Positions 1 to 5,091 of a stretch of DNA of 5,778 bases are shown here, in pieces. The DNA comes from Thermoplasmata archaeon (GTDB lineage: Archaea > Thermoplasmatota > Thermoplasmata > Thermoplasmatales > Thermoplasmataceae), in contig JAJYVJ010000110.1 of assembly GCA_021792045.1 (NCBI GenBank), positions 1-5,778 of the forward strand, given 5' to 3'. A model generated the notes under the pieces. The model saw only the letters and a list, made by a program, of their open reading frames with translations. It was not told the origin of the DNA and searched no databases. The position numbers and the translations under genes were made by a program. The first letter of the stretch is position 1. Every line of letters begins with the position of its first letter.

Positions 1-4
1 AAAG

Positions 5-12
5 CTTAAATA
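5..12 (+). promoter_or_regulatory. TATA-like box of the DUF2080 gene
   Basis: The sequence cttaaata is centred about 27-28 nt before the ATG at 36. That is the spacing expected for an archaeal TATA box driving a leaderless transcript. No Shine-Dalgarno sequence is present before the ATG. Confidence 0.5.
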
Positions 13-14
13 GT

Positions 15-26
15 TATCTATAGATA
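15..26. promoter_or_regulatory. Perfect 12-bp palindrome, candidate operator
   Basis: TATCTATAGATA is its own reverse complement. It lies between the TATA-like box and the start codon at 36, with its centre about 15 nt upstream of the ATG. A dimeric DNA-binding protein bound here would block transcription initiation. The AbrB-like product of the adjacent gene is the obvious candidate, but that link is inference. Confidence 0.4.
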
Positions 27-35
27 TCCATATAC

Positions 36-230
36 ATGGTGAGAAGACTGGAATTGAATAATGGTAATCTTATCTTGAATGAGGATGAGATAGAAGGGTT
101 TCTGGAGAGAACAGTAACGCCAATAGGTACTTCAGGAAAGGCAGATATTCCCAGAAGGTACATAGGAAGAAGAGTTTATGTGATAATCACAAAGAATCCT
201 GGAACTGTTCAGGAAAAGGACAAAAAATAA
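36..230 (+). CDS. DUF2080-type small protein, AbrB/SpoVT-like fold
   Basis: This 64-aa protein matches the archaeal DUF2080 family, whose members are often labelled transposon-encoded in databases. The core at residues 26-52 reads TVTPIGTSGKADIPRRYIGR followed by a hydrophobic strand (V47-I51). That is the look of a swapped-hairpin AbrB/SpoVT-type DNA-binding domain, where G33-K-A-D-I-P matches the usual S/G-x-I-P turn. The tail (57-64) is charged. The start at 36 is set by a TATA-like box about 27 nt upstream and the lack of earlier in-frame coding. A palindrome in the promoter suggests autoregulation. No transposase stands beside it here; a possible tnpB tail lies almost 3 kb away. Family membership is from recognition of the motif; DNA binding is inferred. 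Confidence 0.7.
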   Translation: MVRRLELNNGNLILNEDEIEGFLERTVTPIGTSGKADIPRRYIGRRVYVIITKNPGTVQEKDKK

Positions 231-281
231 TTGTGTCCCACACTCTTCGCAACTCAATGAACAAAAATGAAATGGAAATTA

Positions 282-287
282 CTTAAA
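282..287 (+). promoter_or_regulatory. TATA-like box of the AlaX-like gene
   Basis: cttaaa, preceded by an A-rich BRE-like ggaaatta, is centred about 33 nt upstream of the ATG at 318. This fits transcription starting a few bases before that ATG. It lies inside the reading frame if the upstream ATG at 267 is used, so it argues against 267. Confidence 0.4.
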
Positions 288-317
288 CACATTTCGCATT
301 CATGTTTTAGATATATA

Positions 318-1034
318 ATGGATACTAAGCAACTTTATTTAGACAACCAATATCTCAAGGAGGCCGACGCAACCGCATTGTGGTTTGAATTCACGGATTT
401 AATTCTTGATCAGACGATATTTTATCCAACCATGGACGGTCAGCCCAACGACAAGGGAAAAGTCATAATTGACAATAAAGAATACCTTATAGTGGACACG
501 TGGCAGGACGGTTCAAGTATACACCTGATGTCTCTTGATACGTTCCCTCCGGACACAAAAGGAAAAAAAGTTCACCAGGTCATAGATTGGGACGTAAGGT
601 ATCTGCATATGAGGTTTCGAACTGCTCTGAAGGTTCTTACAGCATTGACTTATTCGATGTTCAAAGGCACGACAAGGATAAATCAGACTTACGATACCGA
701 AGCATGGTTCGATATTGAAGTTGAAACTTTGACTCAACAGGATGTTGAATCACTTATTGCAGAAGCCAACAAGATATTGAAATCTGGAAAAGATGTAACA
801 TTCTCTTATATCGATCGGGAAGAATTTGTAAAAGACTCTAATTTGATGAAGATATGCAAGGGAAAGCTGCCGGATGGAGATAAAATGAGAGTTATGCACA
901 TAGACGGACTTCCTTCGCAGCTCGAATTTGGAACGAATGTTGCAAATACAAAGGAAGTCGGCACCATTAATTACAAGACCACGCTTACCAAAGGCATCCT
1001 CAATAAGAGAGTTAATATCACATTAAGCCCTTAA
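318..1034 (+). CDS. AlaX-family protein lacking all zinc ligands
   Basis: The 238-aa product aligns by eye with archaeal alanyl-tRNA editing proteins (AlaX, the free-standing relative of the AlaRS editing domain that deacylates mischarged Ser/Gly-tRNA-Ala). Landmarks are L6-Y-L-D-N-Q-Y-L at the N-terminus, F35-Y-P-x3-G-Q-P-N-D-x-G47, I89-D-W-D, H97-M-R, and G205-T-x-V-x-N-T-x-E-V-G215. The length suits AlaX-M. The usual H-T-A-x-H zinc motif is R101-T-A-L-K105, and the usual C-G-G-T-H is E203-F-G-T-N207, so both His, the Cys and the last His are all replaced. The GGG of the YPxGGGQP motif is M-D-G. The frame is otherwise intact. Start 318 is preferred to 267 because family homology begins there and a TATA-like box lies at 282. 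The membrane-protein gene follows after 13 nt. Deacylase activity by the known zinc mechanism is unlikely; a tRNA-binding or new role is inference. Confidence 0.75.
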   Translation: MDTKQLYLDNQYLKEADATALWFEFTDLILDQTIFYPTMDGQPNDKGKVIIDNKEYLIVDTWQDGSSIHLMSLDTFPPDTKGKKVHQVIDWDVRYLHMRFRTALKVLTALTYSMFKGTTRINQTYDTEAWFDIEVETLTQQDVESLIAEANKILKSGKDVTFSYIDREEFVKDSNLMKICKGKLPDGDKMRVMHIDGLPSQLEFGTNVANTKEVGTINYKTTLTKGILNKRVNITLSP

Positions 1035-1047
1035 CAGCGCAAGCATT

Positions 1048-2166
1048 ATGGATGCGCAAGAAGACCAAAAGAAAGCACCGAAGCTATTTGATACTGTCTT
1101 GGACGTTGTTAGCTATATTTTAATTGGCATAGCATTAATTTCTTTTTTCTATCTTTTACCTTCAACAATTTCCGATTTTAAAATTATTAAGGACATACCC
1201 ACGGATCAGTATCTGCTCTTTAACTTTAGACTGTCATCAGGGATTTTCATTTTAATCATCGCTGGTGTTGCATTTGCGTCTATTATATCAGTTGGAACCT
1301 TTTTCGTAAAACTAAAAATGTTTCCAAAAGGATTCACCGGTAAGACTTCAACCCCATATTTCCGTTATTTTTCATTATATGTTCTTGTCCAACTTATTTT
1401 TTCAGCTCTTGTTGCATATTTCATCCCTTCTATTAGTAAAGAATTTCCTTATAACACCTCATTCCCCGCTCAGAACTATTTCATATCTTCATCGATCCTT
1501 TTTTCGACCATCCTTTTGGACTTTGTTCCCATTGTTATTGCTCTCTGCATCTATCTCGTACTTATCGGAAAATTTAGCCTTAGTAACTTACTGAAATATG
1601 AGGTAAAAAACAACAACATGCTTCTCATTGCATTTATTCTTGCAATCATAATTTCAGCTCTCGAAGGAGGGCCAATAATCATACTCATTTCAGATCTGTT
1701 TATAACATTTGTACTGAACATCATAATAATAAAGTTTGGATTTTTTAAAGGTTTTCTTTCTTATTTCACTTTGTCTTTAGCTGGAATAGCTGAAAGTGCA
1801 ATCTCATCATTCAATCCTTTTCTGTCGCTTGTAATTTATATAATCCTGTTAATTCTGGGATTCCTCGGGATTTACTCTCTCTTCTCAATGGAGATGCTTG
1901 CACAGAAACCTATGAAAAGCAAGAACATTAATCAGGATTTTGGATCTTACCATCAGGAAAATATAACAGAACCGCCCCGAAAGGAGAGAAACGTGCCGAG
2001 AATAGACTTATTCGTGCGGAGTTCATGCCCAAATTGTGGAAATACAAGTTTTCACGTTCTCAATAACATGACTCTAAAGTGTTCAAAATGTGAGTACGAA
2101 TTGGACAAAGAGGCAATGGGCCCTCCCAACATAACAATAGAGTACAGGAGAAACTTGGGAATTTGA
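1048..2166 (+). CDS. Polytopic membrane protein with C-terminal zinc ribbon
   Basis: I do not recognise a named family. The 372-aa protein has a short charged N-terminus, then about six to eight hydrophobic segments (roughly residues 18-40, 63-88, 106-129, 146-176, 190-230 and 236-282). A polar linker (285-320) leads to a C-terminal zinc ribbon with C327-x2-C330 and C345-x2-C348, separated by 14 residues. The ribbon is presumably cytoplasmic and could bind nucleic acid or protein, but this is inference. The ATG lies 13 nt after the AlaX-like stop with no Shine-Dalgarno sequence, so the two genes are probably co-transcribed. Base use is T-rich, as expected for a hydrophobic protein. I considered an intramembrane CPBP protease because of E206 and a long hydrophobic core, but the EExxxR and His motifs are absent. 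Confidence 0.7.
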   Translation: MDAQEDQKKAPKLFDTVLDVVSYILIGIALISFFYLLPSTISDFKIIKDIPTDQYLLFNFRLSSGIFILIIAGVAFASIISVGTFFVKLKMFPKGFTGKTSTPYFRYFSLYVLVQLIFSALVAYFIPSISKEFPYNTSFPAQNYFISSSILFSTILLDFVPIVIALCIYLVLIGKFSLSNLLKYEVKNNNMLLIAFILAIIISALEGGPIIILISDLFITFVLNIIIIKFGFFKGFLSYFTLSLAGIAESAISSFNPFLSLVIYIILLILGFLGIYSLFSMEMLAQKPMKSKNINQDFGSYHQENITEPPRKERNVPRIDLFVRSSCPNCGNTSFHVLNNMTLKCSKCEYELDKEAMGPPNITIEYRRNLGI

Positions 2167-2229
2167 ATCTAATTTCGTACTTATTGATTGTATCTCTCTA
2201 ACTGCATGAACTTGCGTTTAATTGATTAA

Positions 2230-2235
2230 TTTTTT
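2230..2235 (+). terminator. Oligo-T tract, possible archaeal terminator
   Basis: A run of six T lies about 65 nt after the membrane-protein stop and just before the tRNA promoter. Archaeal RNA polymerase often stops at such U-runs without a hairpin. There is no strong stem upstream, so the call rests on position only. Confidence 0.25.
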
Positions 2236-2246
2236 AGCTTAAGTAA

Positions 2247-2254
2247 TTTATATT
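2247..2254 (+). promoter_or_regulatory. TATA-like box of the tRNA-Cys gene
   Basis: tttatatt is centred about 34 nt upstream of the first tRNA base at 2284. That would start transcription roughly 8 nt before the mature 5' end, a usual arrangement for archaeal tRNA genes. Confidence 0.5.
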
Positions 2255-2283
2255 GCGTGAATATCAAGAATGGCAGAATCAAT

Positions 2284-2355
2284 GGATAGGTGGCAGAGCG
2301 GTCATGCGTGGGACTGCAGATCCCATCTAATAGGGTTCAACTCCCTACCTATCCT
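2284..2355 (+). tRNA. tRNA-Cys (anticodon GCA)
   Basis: A full cloverleaf can be drawn. The acceptor stem GGATAGG (2284-2290) pairs perfectly with CCTATCC (2348-2354), and the discriminator is T2355, the U73 expected for tRNA-Cys. The D arm has GCA/TGC pairs and GG in its loop (2300-2301). The anticodon stem TGGGA/TCCCA (2309-2313 and 2321-2325) encloses the loop CTGCAGA, with GCA at 2316-2318 reading UGC codons. The T arm TAGGG/CCCTA (2331-2335 and 2343-2347) encloses TTCAACT. CCA is not encoded. There is no intron. A naive protein ORF starting at 2270 runs through this gene and is not real in this stretch. Confidence 0.95.
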
Positions 2356-2428
2356 CTTAAAACTCCGAAACCTTTGCTACGTTGCAAATACGAATGTTAA
2401 AATTAGTTGTAGTATAATCAACTTGTAC

Positions 2429-3055
2429 ATGAAATGGGAGCTTCTGGGCGTGTATAACAGAAATATGACGCTAATGGGAAGGATGATCAGAATCGAAGCT
2501 CACAGAACTGGAGCAATTCACAAAGCATTTCACTGTTGGATTGCAGATAATAATTCTCTTTATTTTCAATTGCGGAGCAAAGATCAGGAATTTTCAGGAA
2601 TGCTTGATGTTACCGCTGGTGAACACCTGAAATCAGGCGATCCGTTTCAGAAGCCGCGAGAGAGATTGAAGAAGAGACCGGGATCAAGGTCAGGTTCCAA
2701 GAATTACATTATCTGGGGCAGAACATTTTTGATTATCGTAATGAATCAATTTGTATTAGAGAAGTTGGGGAAGTATATTTATACCATATATCAGATGGAC
2801 TGGCTGCGTTCGTTTCTGATCATCACGAAGTTTCTAGAACTGTTTCTATCCCATTCTCAGTAGATTTCCAAAGGTTATTAGACAACAGAACTGAAGTTAG
2901 CTGTGACTGCATCTTTTTTCAAATGGAGAAAATTTGTCAAAGATAAGATGGCAATAACTGGCAAATTCTTTGAACCTAGTCTTAGAGTTTATTATCAAAG
3001 GGCGTTTGAGGTGGCTAAGAACTTTTCGTCAGGAGGCTTCAACGCCCACCTGTAG
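2429..3055 (+). pseudogene. Frameshifted Nudix hydrolase (IPP-isomerase-like)
   Basis: Three frame pieces add up to one Nudix protein of about 200 aa. Piece 1, from the ATG at 2429 to about 2640, reads MKWELLGVYNRN, then H-R-T-G-A-I-H-K-A-F-H-C-W-I, a Q-L-R-S strand and L-D-V-T-A-G-E-H-L-K-S-G-D, typical of the COG1443/YfcD-like group. Piece 2, one base back (2641-2946), gives SVSEAAREIEEETGI, the heart of the Nudix box, and runs to Q-R-stop. Piece 3 (2882-3055), back in the first frame, holds KFVKDKMAITGKFFEPSLRV and a helical tail. The Nudix box is also damaged: the key Gly is shifted (A-G-E-H instead of A-A-G-H), and one residue is missing before R-E. The gene lies 73 nt after tRNA-Cys. 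Its 3' end merges with a possible IS remnant. Sequencing errors could explain single shifts but less easily the box damage. Confidence 0.75.
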
Positions 3056-3112
3056 GAGGCTATCTACAAAGTCAAGGTCTCTTCCGTTAGGGTCAAGTGC
3101 TTTTCTCACGGC
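3029..3112 (-). pseudogene. Possible tnpB (IS200/IS605) C-terminal tail remnant
   Basis: On the minus strand a 27-codon open stretch encodes AVRKALDPNGRDLDFVDSLL followed by QVGVEAS and a stop (tca at 3029-3031); an in-frame stop at 3113-3115 closes it upstream. The pattern N-G-R-D, then V-D, then a final V-x-V-E-A-S resembles the variable tail that follows the zinc finger of archaeal TnpB proteins. The zinc-finger cysteines and the RuvC Asp are not present, so this would be only the extreme end of the gene. The match is by memory of the family's tail and is weak. Confidence 0.3.
3030..3052. repeat. Imperfect inverted repeat, possible IS right-end hairpin
   Basis: CAGGAGG (3030-3036) and CCACCTG (3046-3052) form a 7-bp stem with one mismatch and a 9-nt loop. 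It overlaps the stop codon of the possible tnpB tail, where IS200/IS605 elements carry a subterminal hairpin. AGGAGGCT is repeated at 3053-3062. Alone it is weak evidence. Confidence 0.25.
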
Positions 3113-3196
3113 CTACTTAAATACTCAACATCAACCTGCAAGAGTGTATTCTGTATTCGCAATTGTACCGCTATTGCTTATAGAGATAAGCAAAAG

Positions 3197-3204
3197 TTTA
3201 CATA
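3197..3204 (+). promoter_or_regulatory. TATA-like box of the winged-helix antitoxin operon
   Basis: tttacata, preceded by the purine-rich caaaag as a BRE-like element, is centred about 27 nt before the ATG at 3227. This is the spacing for a leaderless transcript. No Shine-Dalgarno sequence precedes the ATG. Confidence 0.5.
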
Positions 3205-3205
3205 T

Positions 3206-3219
3206 TATATACGAATATA
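3206..3219. promoter_or_regulatory. 14-bp near-palindrome, candidate operator
   Basis: TATATACGAATATA is symmetrical around the central CG except for one mismatched pair. Its centre is about 14 nt upstream of the antitoxin ATG, just downstream of the TATA-like box. Autorepression by the antitoxin is the usual reason for such a site, but low complexity makes chance symmetry easy. Confidence 0.35.
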
Positions 3220-3226
3220 CAATACA

Positions 3227-3490
3227 ATGGACAACAAGCCAATAATACACTATCCGAGGTTGGATACAGTCCTCATGGTGGAAGATGCTCTGAGAAAAGC
3301 AGAAGAATATCCATCAAAGAGACAGCTTTGGCTCTCCTTGGAAAAAAAAGTGATGTATCAAACATTCAACCTGATCATTTCTTATCTGGAGGATTCAGGA
3401 AAGATTGTTCAGGATCAAGGTAAAATAATCTGGGTGTGGAATCCAAAACTAGTTAGTAAGTACAGCAACAGCAAGTTGGTGTTAAAGTAG
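3227..3490 (+). CDS. Winged-helix-like antitoxin
   Basis: The 87-aa protein belongs to an archaeal family recognisable by IHYPRLDTVLMVEDALRK (residues 7-24), then PSKRQLWLSLEKKVMYQTFN (29-48), a helix ISYLEDSGKI (51-60) and a short wing QDQGKIIWVWNP (62-73). Helix, turn, helix and a beta wing in that order suggest a small winged-helix DNA-binding domain. Such genes commonly sit directly before a RelE/ParE-like gene, as here: its TAG stop shares one base with the GTG start of the next gene. It probably neutralises that toxin and represses the operon. Binding of the palindrome at 3206 is inference. The C-terminus (74-87) is polar and could be the part that wraps the toxin. Confidence 0.6.
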   Translation: MDNKPIIHYPRLDTVLMVEDALRKAEEYPSKRQLWLSLEKKVMYQTFNLIISYLEDSGKIVQDQGKIIWVWNPKLVSKYSNSKLVLK

Positions 3491-3819
3491 TGATTGAAAG
3501 GGAGATCACTGTCGTATTCGCAGATGAAGATACCCAGAAAGCATATTTCAAGACGAAAACAGATAATCCGTCACTCTACAAGTTTCTGGAGAGGGCGACT
3601 GATGACATTAAGTCAAATCCGTTCTGTGGGATTCAAATACCAAAACGTCAAATACCTAGAACTTACATGCAGAAATACGGGATCGAGAACTTGTGGAAAT
3701 ATAATTTACCCAACGCTTGGAGGCTTGTTTATTCTGTTGCAGGAAGCGAAGTGGAAATAATCGCCATATTGCTGGAGTGGTTTCCTCACAAAGAGTATGA
3801 GAGGAGATTCAATTATTGA
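3490..3819 (+). CDS. RelE/ParE-superfamily toxin
   Basis: The 109-aa protein has the order expected of the RelE/ParE fold: a first strand (residues 5-10), two helices (12-20 and 28-41), then a basic strand region with W69-K-Y-N-L, A76-W-R-L-V-Y81, a hydrophobic strand V88-E-I-I-A-I-L, and the tail W97-F-P-H-K-E-Y-E-R-R-F. R78 of the central strand and H100/Y103/R105 near the C-terminus are the residues I would expect at a ribonuclease active site. The loop N43-P-F-C-G-I-Q-I-P-K is shared by many archaeal relatives. The start is GTG, overlapping the antitoxin stop by one base (TAGTG), so translation is coupled. It most likely cuts mRNA at the ribosome, but that is known only for the superfamily. 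The gene looks intact. Confidence 0.65.
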   Translation: MIEREITVVFADEDTQKAYFKTKTDNPSLYKFLERATDDIKSNPFCGIQIPKRQIPRTYMQKYGIENLWKYNLPNAWRLVYSVAGSEVEIIAILLEWFPHKEYERRFNY

Positions 3820-3841
3820 ATCGTCTATATTCCATTTTACT

Positions 3842-4030
3842 TCAGATGTTTTCAACTTGGATACTTAAACAATATCCCCTCTTCAGCATATCAATTCTGT
3901 CAGCATGGTACAAATAGACCGTCGGTTCTAGTGAATCCGGGACATACCCGTGTATCCACTTAATTAATTACACAACGCCCTTCCTATCCTTTTTCACTTG
4001 ATTCAGCCAGGCCAAACGCAGAATTCCTGA
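3842..4030 (-). pseudogene. Decayed coding remnant of unknown family
   Basis: In the otherwise empty stretch between the toxin and the acetyltransferase gene, the minus strand has one frame that reads like protein across 62 codons. It gives ILRLAWLNQVKKDRKGVV, then one in-frame stop (3968-3970), then LIKWIHGYVPDSLEPTVYLY, H-A-D-R-I-D-M-L-K-R-G-Y-C and a final S-I-Q-V-E-N-I with a stop at 3842-3844. Helix-like spacing and little low-complexity sequence favour former coding. No start codon with a promoter is visible and I cannot name the family; H-A-D-R-x-D only faintly recalls HD-domain proteins. The rest of the 237-bp gap shows nothing apart from an AT-rich repeat. Confidence 0.35.
3953..3970. 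repeat. Direct repeat copy 1 (TATCCA + TTAATTAATTA)
   Basis: TATCCACTTAATTAATTA recurs as TATCCATTTAATTAATTA at 5141-5158, 17 of 18 bases alike in the same orientation. The two copies flank the acetyltransferase gene and the RHH/RelE pair. The right half is low-complexity, so the match is suggestive only. Confidence 0.3.
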
Positions 4031-4037
4031 TCAAAAC

Positions 4038-4045
4038 GTTAATAA
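4038..4045 (+). promoter_or_regulatory. TATA-like box of the acetyltransferase gene
   Basis: gttaataa is centred about 24-27 nt upstream of the paired ATG codons at 4066 and 4069. It is only 15 nt from the ATG at 4057, too close, and this decides the start choice. Confidence 0.4.
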
Positions 4046-4065
4046 GTCAATGCTACATGAAAAGA

Positions 4066-4566
4066 ATGATGACCACAGAACTTTTGCTGAGAAAGCCCGT
4101 GGATGCAGATGTTGAAAGTATGTACATTATGCTGGAAAAGTCACTAAGTCCGTATCTGACGGTTAATAACTCTTCCTCTAGGAATTTCCAACTGATCATT
4201 GACAGAAATATCGTCGAAGATTATGTGAAAAGAGATGTTTATCTGTGTCTAGTCGTTGAGATCAATTCGGAAATTGCAGGATGGCTGGCTGGAAGCAGCA
4301 AGACTGAAGTTCTCTCTGAGCATAGCTGTTCATTAGGGGATTTTTATATCGAAGAGATAGTAGTTAATAGCCGTTACAGAAGAAAAGGCATCGGTAGTTT
4401 TCTATTAAGAGGAATACCAAAGGATCGATTGAAAGCTATTGTCGTAGATACGCCACTGATTAATAAACAGGCCATTACATTTTACGAGAAAAGCGGATTC
4501 GTAAAGGTTTTAGAACTATCAGAAGAATTTTATAAGACATGGACCAGAATGTCAAAACCTGTCTGA
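4066..4566 (+). CDS. GNAT-family N-acetyltransferase
   Basis: The 166-aa product has the GNAT layout: a first strand and helix LLLRKPVDADVESMYIM (residues 6-22), strands around 57-66 and 69-75, then motif A with strand I95-E-E-I-V-V and the acetyl-CoA pyrophosphate loop R105-R-K-G-I-G110 (the R-x-x-G-x-G signature). Strand K123-A-I-V-V-D and motif B N133-K-Q-A-I-T-F-Y-E-K-S-G-F145 follow. It transfers the acetyl group of acetyl-CoA to an amine; the substrate cannot be read from sequence. It ends 26 nt before the convergent toxin gene. An ATG at 4057 would add three residues, but the promoter-like box fits 4066 or 4069 better. It may be a TacT-like GNAT toxin, but no RHH partner precedes it, so a housekeeping or antibiotic/protein acetylase is equally possible. 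Confidence 0.8.
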   Translation: MMTTELLLRKPVDADVESMYIMLEKSLSPYLTVNNSSSRNFQLIIDRNIVEDYVKRDVYLCLVVEINSEIAGWLAGSSKTEVLSEHSCSLGDFYIEEIVVNSRYRRKGIGSFLLRGIPKDRLKAIVVDTPLINKQAITFYEKSGFVKVLELSEEFYKTWTRMSKPV

Positions 4567-4582
4567 TGCATTTTACTGGGAT

Positions 4583-4844
4583 TTACAAGTCATCATAAAC
4601 ATTTTTTCTGTTTCCCCGCCTCAACTACAAGGATCACGAGTTTCTCCCTTTCTATACTCATGATTACCCTGTACTTTCCAGTTCTCAAACTATAAAGTAG
4701 GATTCCCTTGAGACGTTTAACGTAATGAAACGGATTCTTGCTGACAAGCTTCATCTTTTCCAAGATTCTTTCGGCGTCAACACTTTCCATTTTCTCCAAG
4801 AACTGAACAGTTGTTTCTGTCCATTTTATCTCATAATCAGGCAA
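4583..4844 (-). pseudogene. RelE-type toxin with frameshifted C-terminus
   Basis: As read, the frame from the ATG at 4844 gives 83 aa and stops at 4593. The body is a normal RelE: strand YEIKWTETTVQFLEKM, helix AERILEKMKLVSKNPF, then V42-K-R-L-K-G and the central strand Y51-S-L-R-T-G-K-Y-R-V-I, with R54 and R59 as expected. The end reads V-V-E-A-G-K-Q-K-K-C-L, which does not fit. Removing one G from the GGGG run (CCCC at 4614-4617 on +) gives V-V-E-A-G-N-R-K-N-V-Y-D-D-L and a stop at 4583-4585. That is the canonical RelE tail, with the Arg and Tyr that act in mRNA cleavage, and yields 86 aa. So the toxin has probably lost its catalytic tail through a one-base insertion, unless the base is a sequencing error. 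The first codons overlap the antitoxin by 8 nt. Confidence 0.75.
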
Positions 4845-5067
4845 TTTTTAGCCTCTTCCTCACTTCATCGTTTGTATATACCCTACCCTCTTTAATGTCC
4901 TTCAAGGACATTTCTATCTTCTCAATTATATCTTTAGAAAGAGGTTCTTCGTCATCTGCCAGTTCTGAAAGTCTTCTTATGACTGAATCGTAAGACTCGT
5001 TTGGATAGAGTCTCAAAGCATTGAGCCTTTCCTTAAGGTCCTTTTTAATTTGAATAGTTGTCTCCAT
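4837..5067 (-). CDS. RHH-type RelB/VapB-like antitoxin
   Basis: The 76-aa protein starts with the strand METTIQIKKDLKERLNALRL, then helix Y26-D-S-V-I-R-R-L-S-E-L, the ribbon-helix-helix DNA-binding pattern of MetJ/Arc antitoxins. The C-terminal part, S54-L-K-D-I-K-E-G-R-V-Y-T-N-D-E-V-R-K-R-L, is a toxin-wrapping tail seen in RelB-like antitoxins of archaea and bacteria. Its stop lies 8 nt inside the RelE start, so the two are translationally coupled. A TATA-like box (5092-5097) and a palindrome (5079-5088) lie upstream, consistent with leaderless transcription and autorepression. The gene is intact even though its toxin is frameshifted, and it would be harmless to keep. Confidence 0.8.
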   Translation of the reverse strand: METTIQIKKDLKERLNALRLYPNESYDSVIRRLSELADDEEPLSKDIIEKIEMSLKDIKEGRVYTNDEVRKRLKIA

Positions 5068-5078
5068 AATGATGTAAT

Positions 5079-5088
5079 TATACGTATA
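5079..5088. promoter_or_regulatory. Perfect 10-bp palindrome, candidate RHH operator
   Basis: TATACGTATA is its own reverse complement. Its centre is about 16 nt upstream of the antitoxin ATG (5067, minus strand), between start and TATA-like box. RHH antitoxins bind short palindromes in exactly this place. Binding itself is inferred. Confidence 0.4.
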
Positions 5089-5091
5089 CAG

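Noticed and set aside
233..243. GTGT-CCC-ACAC hairpin after the DUF2080 gene
   Set aside because: A 4-bp stem with no following T-run is too weak to call a terminator.
267..317. Longer start of the AlaX-like gene
   Set aside because: AlaX homology begins at the ATG at 318 and a TATA-like box lies inside the extra 51 bases.
513..737. Minus-strand ORF of 74 codons
   Set aside because: It lies wholly within the AlaX-like gene on the opposite strand and has no recognisable motif or promoter.
1048..2166. CPBP-type intramembrane protease
   Set aside because: The EExxxR, FxxxH and HxxxN/D motifs needed for that family are absent.
2270..2428. N-terminal 53 codons of a long ORF leading into the Nudix frame
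   Set aside because: This stretch is the tRNA-Cys gene and its flanks; Nudix homology and a plausible promoter (gttaaaat near 2396) begin at the ATG at 2429.
2970..3245. 91-codon plus-strand ORF
   Set aside because: No family resemblance; it is an out-of-frame shadow of the Nudix tail and the antisense of the possible tnpB tail, and it overlaps the antitoxin promoter.
3494..3760. Plus-strand ORF of 88 codons
   Set aside because: Alternative frame of the RelE/ParE-type toxin gene, rich in Arg/Ser as typical of shadow frames.
4066..4090. C/D-box-like pair (ATGATGA and CTGA)
   Set aside because: It lies at the start of the GNAT coding frame, and the spacing and the second box pair do not fit a C/D RNA.
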